64,000 bases of DNA from Rhizomicrobium sp. (lineage in GTDB: Bacteria > Pseudomonadota > Alphaproteobacteria > Micropepsales > Micropepsaceae). Under the pieces are notes generated by a model. That model saw only the letters and a list, made by a program, of their open reading frames with translations, did no database searches and was not told where the DNA came from. Of this stretch, positions 1-6,746 are shown piece after piece (within the stretch, counting starts at the first letter, position 1; every line of letters starts with the position of its first letter). The stretch spans positions 3,448,756 to 3,512,755 of the forward strand of contig JBBCGJ010000001.1 of the NCBI GenBank assembly GCA_037200985.1, read 5' to 3'. The translations under genes and the position numbers were made by a program.

Positions 1-180
1 GGGCGTCAATGCCAGCGCTTCACTGATGCGACAGCCGGTGAAGGCAAGCAACCGGCAGAAGGTGCAGGTCAGCGTATCGGCGCGGCGCGCCGCATCGAGG
101 AATCGCGGCAGTTCACTTGCGCAAAGATATTTGCGCCCGCCGTCATGATCGAACAGTGCGATCTGATTGGACCCGTTCAT
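1..180 (-). CDS. Tyrosine recombinase/integrase, N-terminal part (runs off window)
   Basis: The minus strand from the ATG at 178-180 reads without a stop to the window edge. The 60 visible residues begin MNGSNQIALFDHDGG and end in FTGCRISEALALTP. The TGCRISEALAL block is the box I motif of tyrosine recombinases and holds the first catalytic arginine. The rest of the catalytic domain (K, HxxR, Y) lies beyond base 1. Box I follows only about 48 residues after the start, so the protein lacks a large arm- or core-binding domain. It is either a compact integrase or one whose true start lies upstream. A palindromic site sits just upstream (198-224). This is the left-hand recombinase of the accessory segment. 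Confidence 0.75.
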   Translation of the reverse strand, partial: MNGSNQIALFDHDGGRKYLCASELPRFLDAARRADTLTCTFCRLLAFTGCRISEALALTP

Positions 181-197
181 CGGCCTATTCCAGGTGC

Positions 198-373
198 TGC
201 AACACTATGAGGAATAGTGTTGCAAGCCGGGGGGCCGCCGAAAGGCGCAGCCAATCTAACAAAATCGAGAATCTGCGGATCGCGCCGCTTACAGCTATCC
301 ATGGAAGGAAACATGCGTTCACTCTTGGAAGATCGCCGCCAATGGCGCAACCGAATTCCTCATAGTGTTACAA
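198..373. repeat. Inverted repeat with a third copy, upstream of the recombinase gene
   Basis: At 198-224 two 11-base arms (TGCAACACTAT / ATAGTGTTGCA) flank GAGGA. The 15-mer AACACTATGAGGAAT at 201-215 recurs in reverse orientation at 355-369. The octamer AACACTAT therefore occurs three times within 175 bp upstream of the recombinase start. Such an arrangement fits recombinase or repressor binding sites, or an att region; this role is inferred. No convincing gene lies between 181 and 407. Confidence 0.6.
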
Positions 374-407
374 ATTCCTTGCCAATTACCGGGGCGAGGA
401 CCTGCAC

Positions 408-602
408 ATGGCGCATAAATATGAAGCTCACACGAAGCACGGCAAAGTCTACGCTGTGACAACGGACCACCATCACGACGATCACACCGACGATAACTTC
501 AAGAAGTTATTGGCAAAGATCATCGAAGGCGCGGCAAGCGGCGCGGCGAGCAGCGTTGTCGGCGTCGTCGTCACCAAGTTCGTCTTCAAAGGCAAGCACT
601 AG
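408..602 (+). CDS. Small hypothetical protein, His/Asp-rich with hydrophobic C-terminal half
   Basis: This 64-aa frame starts at ATG 408, preceded by a GCGAGGA ribosome-binding site about 8 bases upstream. Residues 21-29 are His/Asp-rich (HHHDDHTDD), which could bind metal. The C-terminal half is an Ala/Gly/Val-rich hydrophobic stretch (EGAASGAASSVVGVVVTKF) that may be one membrane helix, ending in basic KGKH. The next gene begins 9 bases downstream, so the two may be co-transcribed. I do not recognise a family. It could be a small membrane peptide of the accessory region. Confidence 0.5.
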   Translation: MAHKYEAHTKHGKVYAVTTDHHHDDHTDDNFKKLLAKIIEGAASGAASSVVGVVVTKFVFKGKH

Positions 603-611
603 CGGGCGGCC

Positions 612-1007
612 ATGTCTGGAAGATTTCGAACGGCAGTGCGTATGGCTGCCCTGCCGGCGGCCTGTGCCTTTGCGCTCTGCGCGGGCACGGCCGCCGCGCA
701 GGACGACGCGGTAACCCGCGCAAATCGGATGGCATATGAGCTGGCGATGAAATGTTACGTCGCGAATGGTGTTGCGCGCGGCGACAATCTCGACGCAGGT
801 AACGCCGCCTATGCGAAGATTTTCGAGGCGGACGCACGGAAAGCCTTCGATATCGCGGTGAAGCTGGGCAACGCGCTTGGCTATTCGGGCAGCCGGCAAA
901 ATCAGGACTTCGGCATGGCGGAAGCGCAAGAGCTTGCGCGCTTCGTGAAGGACAAGGCCTACCTTAAACAGACGCTGGCGACGTGCAAAGCTGCCGGCGC
1001 GACCTAG
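612..1007 (+). CDS. Exported hypothetical protein
   Basis: This 131-aa protein starts MSGRFRTAVRMAALPAACAF and carries a Sec signal peptide: basic N-terminus, hydrophobic core, then a likely signal peptidase I site after AGTAAA near residue 29. The mature part is about 100 residues, mostly helical by composition, with one Cys near each end (MKC and ATC), which could form a disulfide in the periplasm. It follows the small gene at 408-602 by 9 bases and converges on the gene ending at 1011. The family is not recognised. Confidence 0.6.
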   Translation: MSGRFRTAVRMAALPAACAFALCAGTAAAQDDAVTRANRMAYELAMKCYVANGVARGDNLDAGNAAYAKIFEADARKAFDIAVKLGNALGYSGSRQNQDFGMAEAQELARFVKDKAYLKQTLATCKAAGAT

Positions 1008-1010
1008 AAT

Positions 1011-1859
1011 TCATCCGCGCAACGGAATGTCCGCTTGCGCGACGGCGGCGGCGGAAACGCCGTGACCCTGTCGCGCATTGTCCCCACCCGCGAGCTGCGC
1101 TGCCCGGAAAACCGCGACCACGTCGGGCGGGACCGATGACGTTGCATCCGGCGATGCGGCGTTGGCAGGGCCGGGCGGGCTGACTGCAGGCGGCTTGCCT
1201 TCCTTCGCAGGCGGCGAAGCCGCTATCAGCTGGTCGCGCGCATTCTGGAGGCCCGTCAGCCTGGACGCATAATCGGGACTGCGGTCGGCGCCATGCGCGC
1301 CGGCGTCTTTTAATTGGTCGATCGCCAATTGATTGGCCCGCAGGTTGCCTTCGGGCGTGCCCTCGGCAAGCGCCTTTTCGATGGCAAGGCGGCGTTCTTC
1401 CTCGCGGTGGCGATAGCCGTCCTCATCCTCAGCCGAGGCGAATTTGAGATAAGGATCGAAGATACGGCGACCGTAAAAGTCGCGTTCGAAGTCGGTGACG
1501 GCGCTGCGGGCCGCATCGCTCGCCTGGGCGAGCGCCGCCTGCGCCGCGCCTGCGGCCTTGTCCGCCTGCTCCTGTCGCACGAAGGCTTGCGTGGCGGCGA
1601 CACAGGCAGCCACCTCATTGCGGATGGCAGTGAGCGTGGCTGCATCGGCGGATGCGATGCGGCGCTGGAGTTGGGAGAGGCCTTGCAGTTGCGTTGTCGC
1701 GGAGATGACGGCGCTGCCGACTGCTCCCGTACTCAGCGCGCCGCGCAATTCCGAAAGCCTGTTCTCCACGTCGAACTGGGCGCTGGCGATTTTCGTGGAA
1801 AGTTCGGCGCGGAGATTGGAATCTGCCTCATGCGGCGGCTGGGCCGCATGGCGTAGCAT
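1011..1859 (-). CDS. Hypothetical Ala-rich, probably coiled-coil protein
   Basis: This 282-aa protein starts at ATG 1857-1859 with no clear ribosome-binding site. Residues about 15-125 are rich in Ala, Gln, Glu and Arg with heptad-like spacing, suggesting a long helical or coiled-coil part. A middle block with YGRRIFDPYLKF and a charged HREEERR run follows. The C-terminus is Pro/Ala-rich and probably disordered (KPPAVSPPGPANAASP). No signal peptide or membrane helix is evident. The gene is convergent with 612-1007, three bases apart. Function unknown. Confidence 0.55.
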   Translation of the reverse strand: MLRHAAQPPHEADSNLRAELSTKIASAQFDVENRLSELRGALSTGAVGSAVISATTQLQGLSQLQRRIASADAATLTAIRNEVAACVAATQAFVRQEQADKAAGAAQAALAQASDAARSAVTDFERDFYGRRIFDPYLKFASAEDEDGYRHREEERRLAIEKALAEGTPEGNLRANQLAIDQLKDAGAHGADRSPDYASRLTGLQNARDQLIAASPPAKEGKPPAVSPPGPANAASPDATSSVPPDVVAVFRAAQLAGGDNARQGHGVSAAAVAQADIPLRG

Positions 1860-1962
1860 CGAAGGCTGATCTGTACGGTCGAATGCGATGGCGCGTCCGT
1901 CTACGAGTGCATGTACTCAATTCTAGATTGCAGGCGTTAAGAACGCGTTAAGTTTTCGGCTT

Positions 1963-2649
1963 ATGCCCAGGCCGCGGCAAAGACGAAAATTCAGTCGCTT
2001 ACGCGACCAGGTCCGCACGTCGTCATCCAATCTTCTCTTTTTGGGCCCGCAGATGATCCGTATACTGATTGTACTAACGTCCTGCTTGCATGGAGACCTT
2101 ATCGGACAAGAGCGAACAGCGCACGATGCAAGGTCACTCGATGAAAAGTTCATCGAGTTTCTTCGCGAGCATGGTATCGCCGAGCCCGCCGACAAATCCA
2201 TTCTTTCGAAGTTTCTGGAACGCGAGGTGCCCGAGTTTGCGGCGCTACCGGCGATTCGCGAGTTGCGCGACCAACTCACATTGCAGAAAGTGCCGCCGCG
2301 AGCACCCTACCACGATAGTGGCGGCGCCGATCCGTTCACTCATCTGAAGGAGCAATATGGCGAGGACATTCGGCAAGGGAGGCTTGGGCCGGGTCGATTG
2401 GTCCGCCTAGACTATAAATTGTACGCGAAGTGTGCCGCCAGATTGAAAGATATGGAGCCGCCCAAATCCATGACCGAGTATTTTCAAGAGCTCGCAGATG
2501 AGGGTAAAGCCGGTTCACCATACAAGCGACGGGTCCGCGCCTGCGCTGCCATCCTCGGCACGGACGAAGAAAGGGCAAAGGCATTCTTCCATGGAATCTA
2601 CCGTGGGCGCGCGTCCCTGCCGAACGATGAGCAAGTCCCAGTCCGGTAA
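1963..2649 (+). CDS. Hypothetical protein, copy A of a duplicated family
   Basis: The open frame is 228 aa. The reliable part starts near residue 58 (SLDEKFIEFL), because from there to about residue 217 it aligns with a second copy on the opposite strand at 4313-4951. For example, EQYGEDIRQGRLGPGRL here matches EHYGDDIRGGRMGPGRL there, and YKRRVRACAAILGTDEE matches FQRRFRACAEILATDER. The start is uncertain. ATG 1963 and ATG 2053 both lack a clear ribosome-binding site, and the first 55 residues have no counterpart in the other copy. The protein is soluble and charged, with no recognised domain. Confidence 0.55.
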   Translation: MPRPRQRRKFSRLRDQVRTSSSNLLFLGPQMIRILIVLTSCLHGDLIGQERTAHDARSLDEKFIEFLREHGIAEPADKSILSKFLEREVPEFAALPAIRELRDQLTLQKVPPRAPYHDSGGADPFTHLKEQYGEDIRQGRLGPGRLVRLDYKLYAKCAARLKDMEPPKSMTEYFQELADEGKAGSPYKRRVRACAAILGTDEERAKAFFHGIYRGRASLPNDEQVPVR

Positions 2650-2747
2650 GACTCCATTTAGACACATATGATAGAGCTACGGTGCCACTGGAAGTCTGAA
2701 ATGACCCGTGAAGTTGGGGGGCGTTTTGACACTGGAAGGCATTTGCA

Positions 2748-2918
2748 ATGACAAGAAAGCAGCGCGAACGCGCGCAAAAAATTAGTGCCGCTGTCGGAGC
2801 GGTCATCGGTGCCATCGTATTTGCGCCGTTGACGCCTCTGGGCCTTGCGCTTGGCGCCAAGGCCGGATGGGCGATTTACGAAGACCCCAAAAAGCAGCGG
2901 GCTAAGAGGCGGAGATAA
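2748..2918 (+). CDS. Small membrane protein, 56 aa
   Basis: ATG 2748 is preceded by GGAAGG at a good distance and the frame ends at TAA 2916-2918. The peptide starts MTRKQRERAQK, then has a hydrophobic Gly/Ala/Val stretch (SAAVGAVIGAIVFAPLTPLG), a second weaker hydrophobic part (LALGAKAGWAIY) and a very basic tail (KKQRAKRRR). This looks like one or two membrane helices with positive ends. No family was recognised. It is the kind of short gene usually missed in accessory DNA. Confidence 0.5.
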   Translation: MTRKQRERAQKISAAVGAVIGAIVFAPLTPLGLALGAKAGWAIYEDPKKQRAKRRR

Positions 2919-3023
2919 ACGCCGACCAACGGCTATCGAATCGGCCATCGCCGTTCGATCCAGCCAACCTAGAGATTTGTCAGCTCGGCCAGCGCGTTAA
3001 GCGCAGCCGGGGAAAGGAGAGCT

Positions 3024-3503
3024 ATGGCTAAAGGGATATCCAACCGTCTGGTGAAAATTCCAACTGCGATGCAGAGAACCATCTATTGGTCGGCACTCGC
3101 CCTTGGGATTGAAGGTTTGTTTGGCGTGTTCACGGTGCATGCCGACGTACCGATAATCGTTGCGGCATGGACCGGGATGTTTGTCAAACTCGCCTCTCAG
3201 GCCGGACGCAAGATGGACAAAACCACTGCAACAAAAGTCGCGGCAGGTATTGTGGTCGGCGTCGGCGGGATCGCCTCAGGCATGAGGCTCGCCGAAACCT
3301 GGCTGGCCTATACCGGGGTTGGCACGCTCCCCGCCATGATCTGCAATGCCGGGACCAATGCTGTCTTTACCTACATGGTTGGTTGCGCCATCGCGCGCGT
3401 CTTTCTCGCGAGAGACAGGAATGCACCGGTGGCGACGATCGTCAGGGAGGTAAAGAAATTCCTTCTTATGTCGTTGGGGCATGGCGTTCATCGCCACGCG
3501 TAG
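3024..3503 (+). CDS. Hypothetical membrane protein, DUF697-like
   Basis: This 159-aa protein starts at ATG 3024 behind a strong GGAAAGGAG site. Three or four hydrophobic segments can be seen: around 19-37, 41-58, 71-88 and 100-125. The fourth contains AGTNAVFTYMVGCAIARVF, which resembles the Gly-Thr-Asn-Ala...Tyr pattern near the end of DUF697 (YcjF-type) membrane domains. That resemblance is by eye only. The C-terminus is basic and cytoplasmic-looking. The gene stands alone on the plus strand, with a divergent-reading membrane protein downstream. Confidence 0.6.
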   Translation: MAKGISNRLVKIPTAMQRTIYWSALALGIEGLFGVFTVHADVPIIVAAWTGMFVKLASQAGRKMDKTTATKVAAGIVVGVGGIASGMRLAETWLAYTGVGTLPAMICNAGTNAVFTYMVGCAIARVFLARDRNAPVATIVREVKKFLLMSLGHGVHRHA

Positions 3504-3557
3504 CAATAAAAGTGCAGTCGGACGGTCAAGCCATTAAACAATGCGGAAAGTAGCCGG

Positions 3558-4040
3558 TCACTCGCCCGGCCAGTCATAGCGCGTGCCTCTGAGACGGCGT
3601 ATTGCCTCGGCAATCCGCACAACGTGCCGGCGGCAGAATTCGGCAATCTCAATGTATGCGCAGGGATCGCCGTTACCATATGCGTCCAGCACGACTTCAA
3701 ATTCCAGCTTGCTGAGAACAGATATGCTGGCGATAAAATCGATCAGCAGTCGCTCCGCGCCCTGACGTACGTACCGCGTCAAGCGACCTTGCTTGCAAGC
3801 GCCGCTCAAATGATCTGCATAGTTCAGGAGATTGCGGAAAGATTCTTCGCGCTCGATTTGCGACGATCTGCGACCTTCCGTCGAAAGGGTATGGAAGCGT
3901 GCGGAGATTTCAGCGAGCGCCGCTAGATCTTCCCTACCGACCGAGCGAACGGCGTTAAAGATCGAAACAGCAAGGGCTACTAGCGATATGATGAGGCCGC
4001 CGCCGCTTAAGGCAAGCGAATCGAGTTGGTATTCCTGCAC
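3558..4040 (-). CDS. Hypothetical single-span membrane protein
   Basis: I chose the GTG at 4038-4040 because a GGGAGG ribosome-binding site lies 8 bases upstream. A GTG 19 codons earlier has none. The 160-aa product starts MQEYQLDSLALSGG and has one membrane helix at about residues 13-33 (LIISLVALAVSIFNAV). A soluble, helical C-terminal domain of about 125 residues follows, rich in Arg and Glu (EREESFRNLLNYADHL, AYIEIAEFCRRHVVRI). The arrangement, a short N-terminal anchor with a cytoplasmic helical domain, is common in uncharacterised island proteins. Family not recognised. Confidence 0.55.
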   Translation of the reverse strand: MQEYQLDSLALSGGGLIISLVALAVSIFNAVRSVGREDLAALAEISARFHTLSTEGRRSSQIEREESFRNLLNYADHLSGACKQGRLTRYVRQGAERLLIDFIASISVLSKLEFEVVLDAYGNGDPCAYIEIAEFCRRHVVRIAEAIRRLRGTRYDWPGE

Positions 4041-4312
4041 TTGAAAAGCCTCCCACGAATAATCACTTTCCGCCCCGCCTGTTCTGCGAGCGGGCACAGT
4101 TTGAAATCGCCATGAGATTCTTGAGTCTTAGTTGGCGGCGGGTGAGTCGCGCTCAGCGCTCGCGCGTGACGCGGAATGTCGCGCAAAACGTCGAGCAGTT
4201 CGGGAGTGGGAAATAGGCTGAACACGGCCACGACAGGGTGCTTTCAAAATATCAGGCCCCCGCCTTTAGCGATCAAAACGCGATATGTATTAAAGAGTCG
4301 TCAAAAAGCCAA

Positions 4313-4951
4313 TTACCGGCCTAGACCGTCTGTTTTTCGGATGAGGGCAGACGGCTCATCGTCAACGACGTTTTTGATTCTGGGCACGCGGATGTTCGTC
4401 AAAAAGCGCGCCGCTTCGCGCTCATCTGTCGCAAGAATTTCCGCGCAAGCGCGAAACCGCCGTTGAAACGGCGTTGTCAGGGTTTTGCCATCCGACAGCT
4501 CCGCGAAATATTCGCCGATCGAAAGGGGAGGATTGCGCCGTGCAAGCTCGAAGCCAAGGCTTACATACAGTGGGCGGTTAATGGTCTGCAGTCTGCCCGG
4601 TCCCATACGACCGCCGCGAATGTCATCGCCATAGTGCTCCAGCAGGAAATCGAATGGATCAACGCCCTCGCGTTTCCCGGGATACGGCCTTTTTGCCTCG
4701 ACCTTACCACCATGGAGTTGCCGGCGAAGCTCCGATACCGCGTCGATTGCGCCGAACTCAGGAAAGAGCTCTTTGAGATAGGTGGAGATCGGTTTGCCCG
4801 GATGCAGGGCGGCCCATTCGTCAAGCTTCTTCAGCCGCGCTTCCGCAGTACTTTCGCCGTAGGTCTTGTCTGTAGGCGGTAATTTAATAGAGCCGGGTTC
4901 AATGACGGTGTGAAGCGAATATGCGCAATTATAGCGCTCGCTGCCGAAGAT
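4313..4951 (-). pseudogene. Copy B of the duplicated family, start codon lost
   Basis: The minus-strand frame is open from the TGA at 4952-4954 down to the stop at 4313. Its residues from about KLDEWAALHPGKPISTYL onward match the gene at 1963-2649 over some 150 positions. Reading every codon from 4951 downward, there is no ATG, GTG or TTG until the ATG at 4604-4606, which lies inside the conserved block and would remove half of it. I therefore call a decayed copy. Alternatives are an unusual initiator such as ATT or CTG, or a 97-residue product from the internal ATG. The two copies are inverted and about 1.7 kb apart. Confidence 0.6.
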
Positions 4952-5010
4952 TCAACGAATAAGCGATGCGAGATGCAACGCGGAGCCAGTCGAAGCTGTA
5001 TCATCGCAGT

Positions 5011-5043
5011 CGTGGACCGGGCCGTCTTTCGGCCCGGTCCACG
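5011..5043 (-). terminator. Perfect 14-bp hairpin after the 5050-5639 gene pair
   Basis: CGTGGACCGGGCCG at 5011-5024 pairs perfectly with CGGCCCGGTCCACG at 5030-5043 around a TCTTT loop. It lies seven bases beyond the stop of the minus-strand gene ending at 5050, the expected place for a transcription end. There is no T-run after it on the minus strand, so it is an atypical terminator or an RNA-stabilising hairpin. Confidence 0.5.
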
Positions 5044-5049
5044 AGCCGG

Positions 5050-5427
5050 TCAGAAAAGGCTCAACTGCCGTGATGCCTGTTCCCGGCGCTTCCACGCGGG
5101 AGTTGCTGCTTCGGACTCCAGCCAGCGGCGCACATATGCCAGCGGACCGCCGGCCTCGTCCACGTAGACACTGCTGATGAAATGGGAACGGTAGCCGGTA
5201 TCGGTCAGCGGAATGACTGCGCCTTTCGGGCCCAGCACACGGATTTGCAGATGGGCGATGGTGTCTTTCATCCCCATCCAGTCGCGCTCGTAGGAGACTG
5301 CGAGCGTGACATCGCGCCATTGCAGCGTCTGCTCGCGGATGGCGCGCTTCTTCCGCCTGGCAACCGGTTTCGACGGCTTGCGTTTTGCGGGCTTGCACCG
5401 GCGCTTGCGAGCGGAAGAGGAGGTCAT
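5050..5427 (-). CDS. Conserved hypothetical protein with basic N-terminus
   Basis: This 125-aa protein has about 30 very basic residues at its N-terminus (KRRCKPAKRKPSKPVARRKK) and then a compact domain. That domain contains WRDVTLAVSYERDW, HLQIRVLGPKGAVIPLTDTGYRSHF and GGPLAYVRRWLE. Its start overlaps the stop of the upstream gene by four bases (ATGA at 5424-5427), so the two are translationally coupled. I have a sense that such short pairs recur in mobile and accessory DNA, but I cannot name the family. The basic tail suggests nucleic-acid contact, which is inference. Confidence 0.6.
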   Translation of the reverse strand: MTSSSARKRRCKPAKRKPSKPVARRKKRAIREQTLQWRDVTLAVSYERDWMGMKDTIAHLQIRVLGPKGAVIPLTDTGYRSHFISSVYVDEAGGPLAYVRRWLESEAATPAWKRREQASRQLSLF

Positions 5428-5639
5428 TGCTGGCCTCCCTCGGCGCGAACGGCGCGCATGACGATGCGGCCTTGCAGCGGCACGGCATCGCAGGAGAGCG
5501 AGAAGCCCTGACCGTCCTTATGGTTCCATGCTGCGCCGATGGGCGTCCAGCTTGCGGCATCGCCTTCGCCGATGACGCGGTAGAGCCGATGCGTCGGCTT
5601 GCGGCCCGGCAGCTTCGGTTGGGTTGTCGATTTAGCCAT
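5424..5639 (-). CDS. Small hypothetical protein, first gene of a coupled pair
   Basis: The start at ATG 5637-5639 is set by GAAGGAGACC just upstream, and gives 71 residues beginning MAKSTTQPKLPGRKPTHRLY. Upstream in-frame codons lack a ribosome-binding site. The body reads like a small beta-rich domain (YRVIGEGDAASWTPIGAAWN, GFSLSCDAVPLQGRIVMR). It overlaps the gene at 5050-5427 by four bases and probably forms an operon with it ending at the 5011-5043 hairpin. Function unknown. Confidence 0.55.
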   Translation of the reverse strand: MAKSTTQPKLPGRKPTHRLYRVIGEGDAASWTPIGAAWNHKDGQGFSLSCDAVPLQGRIVMRAVRAEGGQQ

Positions 5640-5878
5640 GATGGTCTCCTTCCAATTCCGCCACGGACCATTCCGCGGCTTCATGGGGAGCCAGGGGAGC
5701 GGGCCACCGAGCCGGCGGTCACACCCCGCGCGGATGCGCGCCCGAGGGAGCGGAGCTGCACGGACCCCGCACTAGTTGCGGGGGTAGGAAGCGAGCTGGG
5801 TTGATCGGCGGCGGGCCCGCTCCATAACGCTCACCCATAAGAAGCCGTGATGGTCACGGTTGCCGGCAGGAAGGGACC
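5640..5878. other. Gene-poor stretch with small hairpins
   Basis: I see no supportable gene here. The sequence contains an imperfect hairpin (ACCCCGCA 5764-5771 / TGCGGGGGT 5777-5785) and many short GC-rich palindromes. It separates the minus-strand pair ending at 5639 from the plus-strand small frames and must hold the promoter for the pair. Confidence 0.4.
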
Positions 5879-5941
5879 ATGGCGAACAGACCAACGCGCC
5901 AGGCGGCACGACCCGTCGGCTCTACGTTGCGGAATGAATGA
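5879..5941 (+). CDS. Possible 20-aa peptide
   Basis: ATG 5879 follows a very good ribosome-binding site (AGGAAGGGACC). The frame encodes MANRPTRQAARPVGSTLRNE and stops at TGA 5939-5941. That stop overlaps the ATG of a second short frame by four bases (ATGA at 5938-5941). The peptide could be a leader or a real mini-protein. Only the ribosome-binding site and the overlap support it. Confidence 0.25.
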   Translation: MANRPTRQAARPVGSTLRNE

Positions 5942-6027
5942 CCGGGCTGTGTCGGGGAAGCATATTCACAGCGGTTCAGGCGTCCTCGCAGCTCCGCGCG
6001 CCCTTTGCGGCCTGGCTTGATCGGTAG
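5938..6027 (+). CDS. Possible 29-aa peptide coupled to the previous frame
   Basis: The frame starts in the ATGA overlap and ends at TAG 6025-6027. The product starts MTGLCRGSIFTAVQASSQL and contains a mildly hydrophobic, possibly amphipathic middle. No family can be named. Support is limited to the coupling and the strong ribosome-binding site of the frame before it. Confidence 0.2.
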   Translation: MTGLCRGSIFTAVQASSQLRAPFAAWLDR

Positions 6028-6165
6028 CGCCTTCGTCGGCTTGGGGCGGCAAGTGCAGGCACTCCTCCTCTTCGTTGCGGTCGCAGGCGATGCAGCCGCC
6101 TCCTGCGGCGCGAAAACCCTCCGCGCATGGCCGCGACGGTCGCGGTCGGAAACAAAGGAGCACTT

Positions 6166-6348
6166 ATGGAACCACTGACGAATATCGATCTCAGCCGCTG
6201 CAAATGGCTTGGCGCAATCGCCATCGCCTGCGCGGTCGCCGCCGAGCTGATCGACATTGCGCAAATCCCGGCACGGCAACGCTCTACTTTCGCAAGCCGC
6301 GAGCGGCTGCGCCGCTCGGTGCGCCAGCGCAAGCTTCGCTCTCGCTAG
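6166..6348 (+). CDS. Small hypothetical protein with one hydrophobic segment, 60 aa
   Basis: ATG 6166 has AAAGGAG seven bases upstream, while an upstream in-frame ATG at 6127 has none. The peptide starts MEPLTNIDLSRCKWLGAIAI and continues with a helix-prone hydrophobic run (GAIAIACAVAAELIDIAQI), then a strongly basic tail (RERLRRSVRQRKLRSR). This layout resembles small membrane-active or membrane-anchored proteins. The next small gene begins 10 bases later, its ribosome-binding site overlapping this stop. The pair may be an operon. Confidence 0.45.
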   Translation: MEPLTNIDLSRCKWLGAIAIACAVAAELIDIAQIPARQRSTFASRERLRRSVRQRKLRSR

Positions 6349-6358
6349 GAGGCCGGTC

Positions 6359-6454
6359 ATGACCAGCACGAAATTCGCGTTATTGCTGGCTGCGCTCGCA
6401 CAGTTGATCGCAGCTCTTGCCCAACTCGTTGGAGCAATCAGGATGCCGCCGTGA
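6359..6454 (+). CDS. Tiny hydrophobic peptide, 31 aa
   Basis: ATG 6359 is preceded by AGGAGG, part of which lies over the stop of the previous gene. The product starts MTSTKFALLLAALAQLIAAL and is almost wholly one hydrophobic helix, ending in IRMPP. It resembles type I toxin or small membrane peptides in size and composition, but no antisense RNA or known family can be shown. It lies downstream of the 60-aa gene and may be co-translated with it. Confidence 0.4.
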   Translation: MTSTKFALLLAALAQLIAALAQLVGAIRMPP

Positions 6455-6746
6455 GCGCGACAAGCTCTGACATACAACGTGTGCACTTTCATTGCTTACA
6501 GTAAGATTCTGAGTAGAGGATCCTCGCACCCGTCCATCCCAGAGGCCAGCGGCCGATGGGCGTGTGCTGCGGAAGACGCCGGCAGGCGGGTCGCATCGAG
6601 GCTCGACGCGCCTTTTCCGCCTGCCGTCTTTGCGCCATGACGGCTAAGTTCGCCAGCGGCGCGCCGTCATGGCGCGGAGCCGCCCGCCGCCGGGCGCAGC
6701 GAAGCTCGCTGCTTGGTTTCCCGGCTTCGGGCGGCTCCTGAGAAGA
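6455..6746. repeat. Three successive inverted repeats between the small genes and the integrase
   Basis: This intergenic stretch carries three separate stem-loops. The first has 10-bp arms (CGGCAGGCGG 6580-6589 / CCGCCTGCCG 6617-6626). The second has perfect 13-bp arms (GCGCCATGACGGC 6632-6644 / GCCGTCATGGCGC 6663-6675). The third has 11-bp arms (GGAGCCGCCCG 6676-6686 / CGGGCGGCTCC 6728-6738). The third lies 8 bases past the integrase stop and may end its transcript. No gene is seen here. Confidence 0.55.

Noticed and set aside
4007-4231. A 74-residue minus-strand frame starting MAVFSLFPTPELLDVLRDIP
   Set aside because: It overlaps the better-supported gene at 3558-4040, including its ribosome-binding site, and has no clear homology. 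It could be a small frame, but evidence is insufficient.
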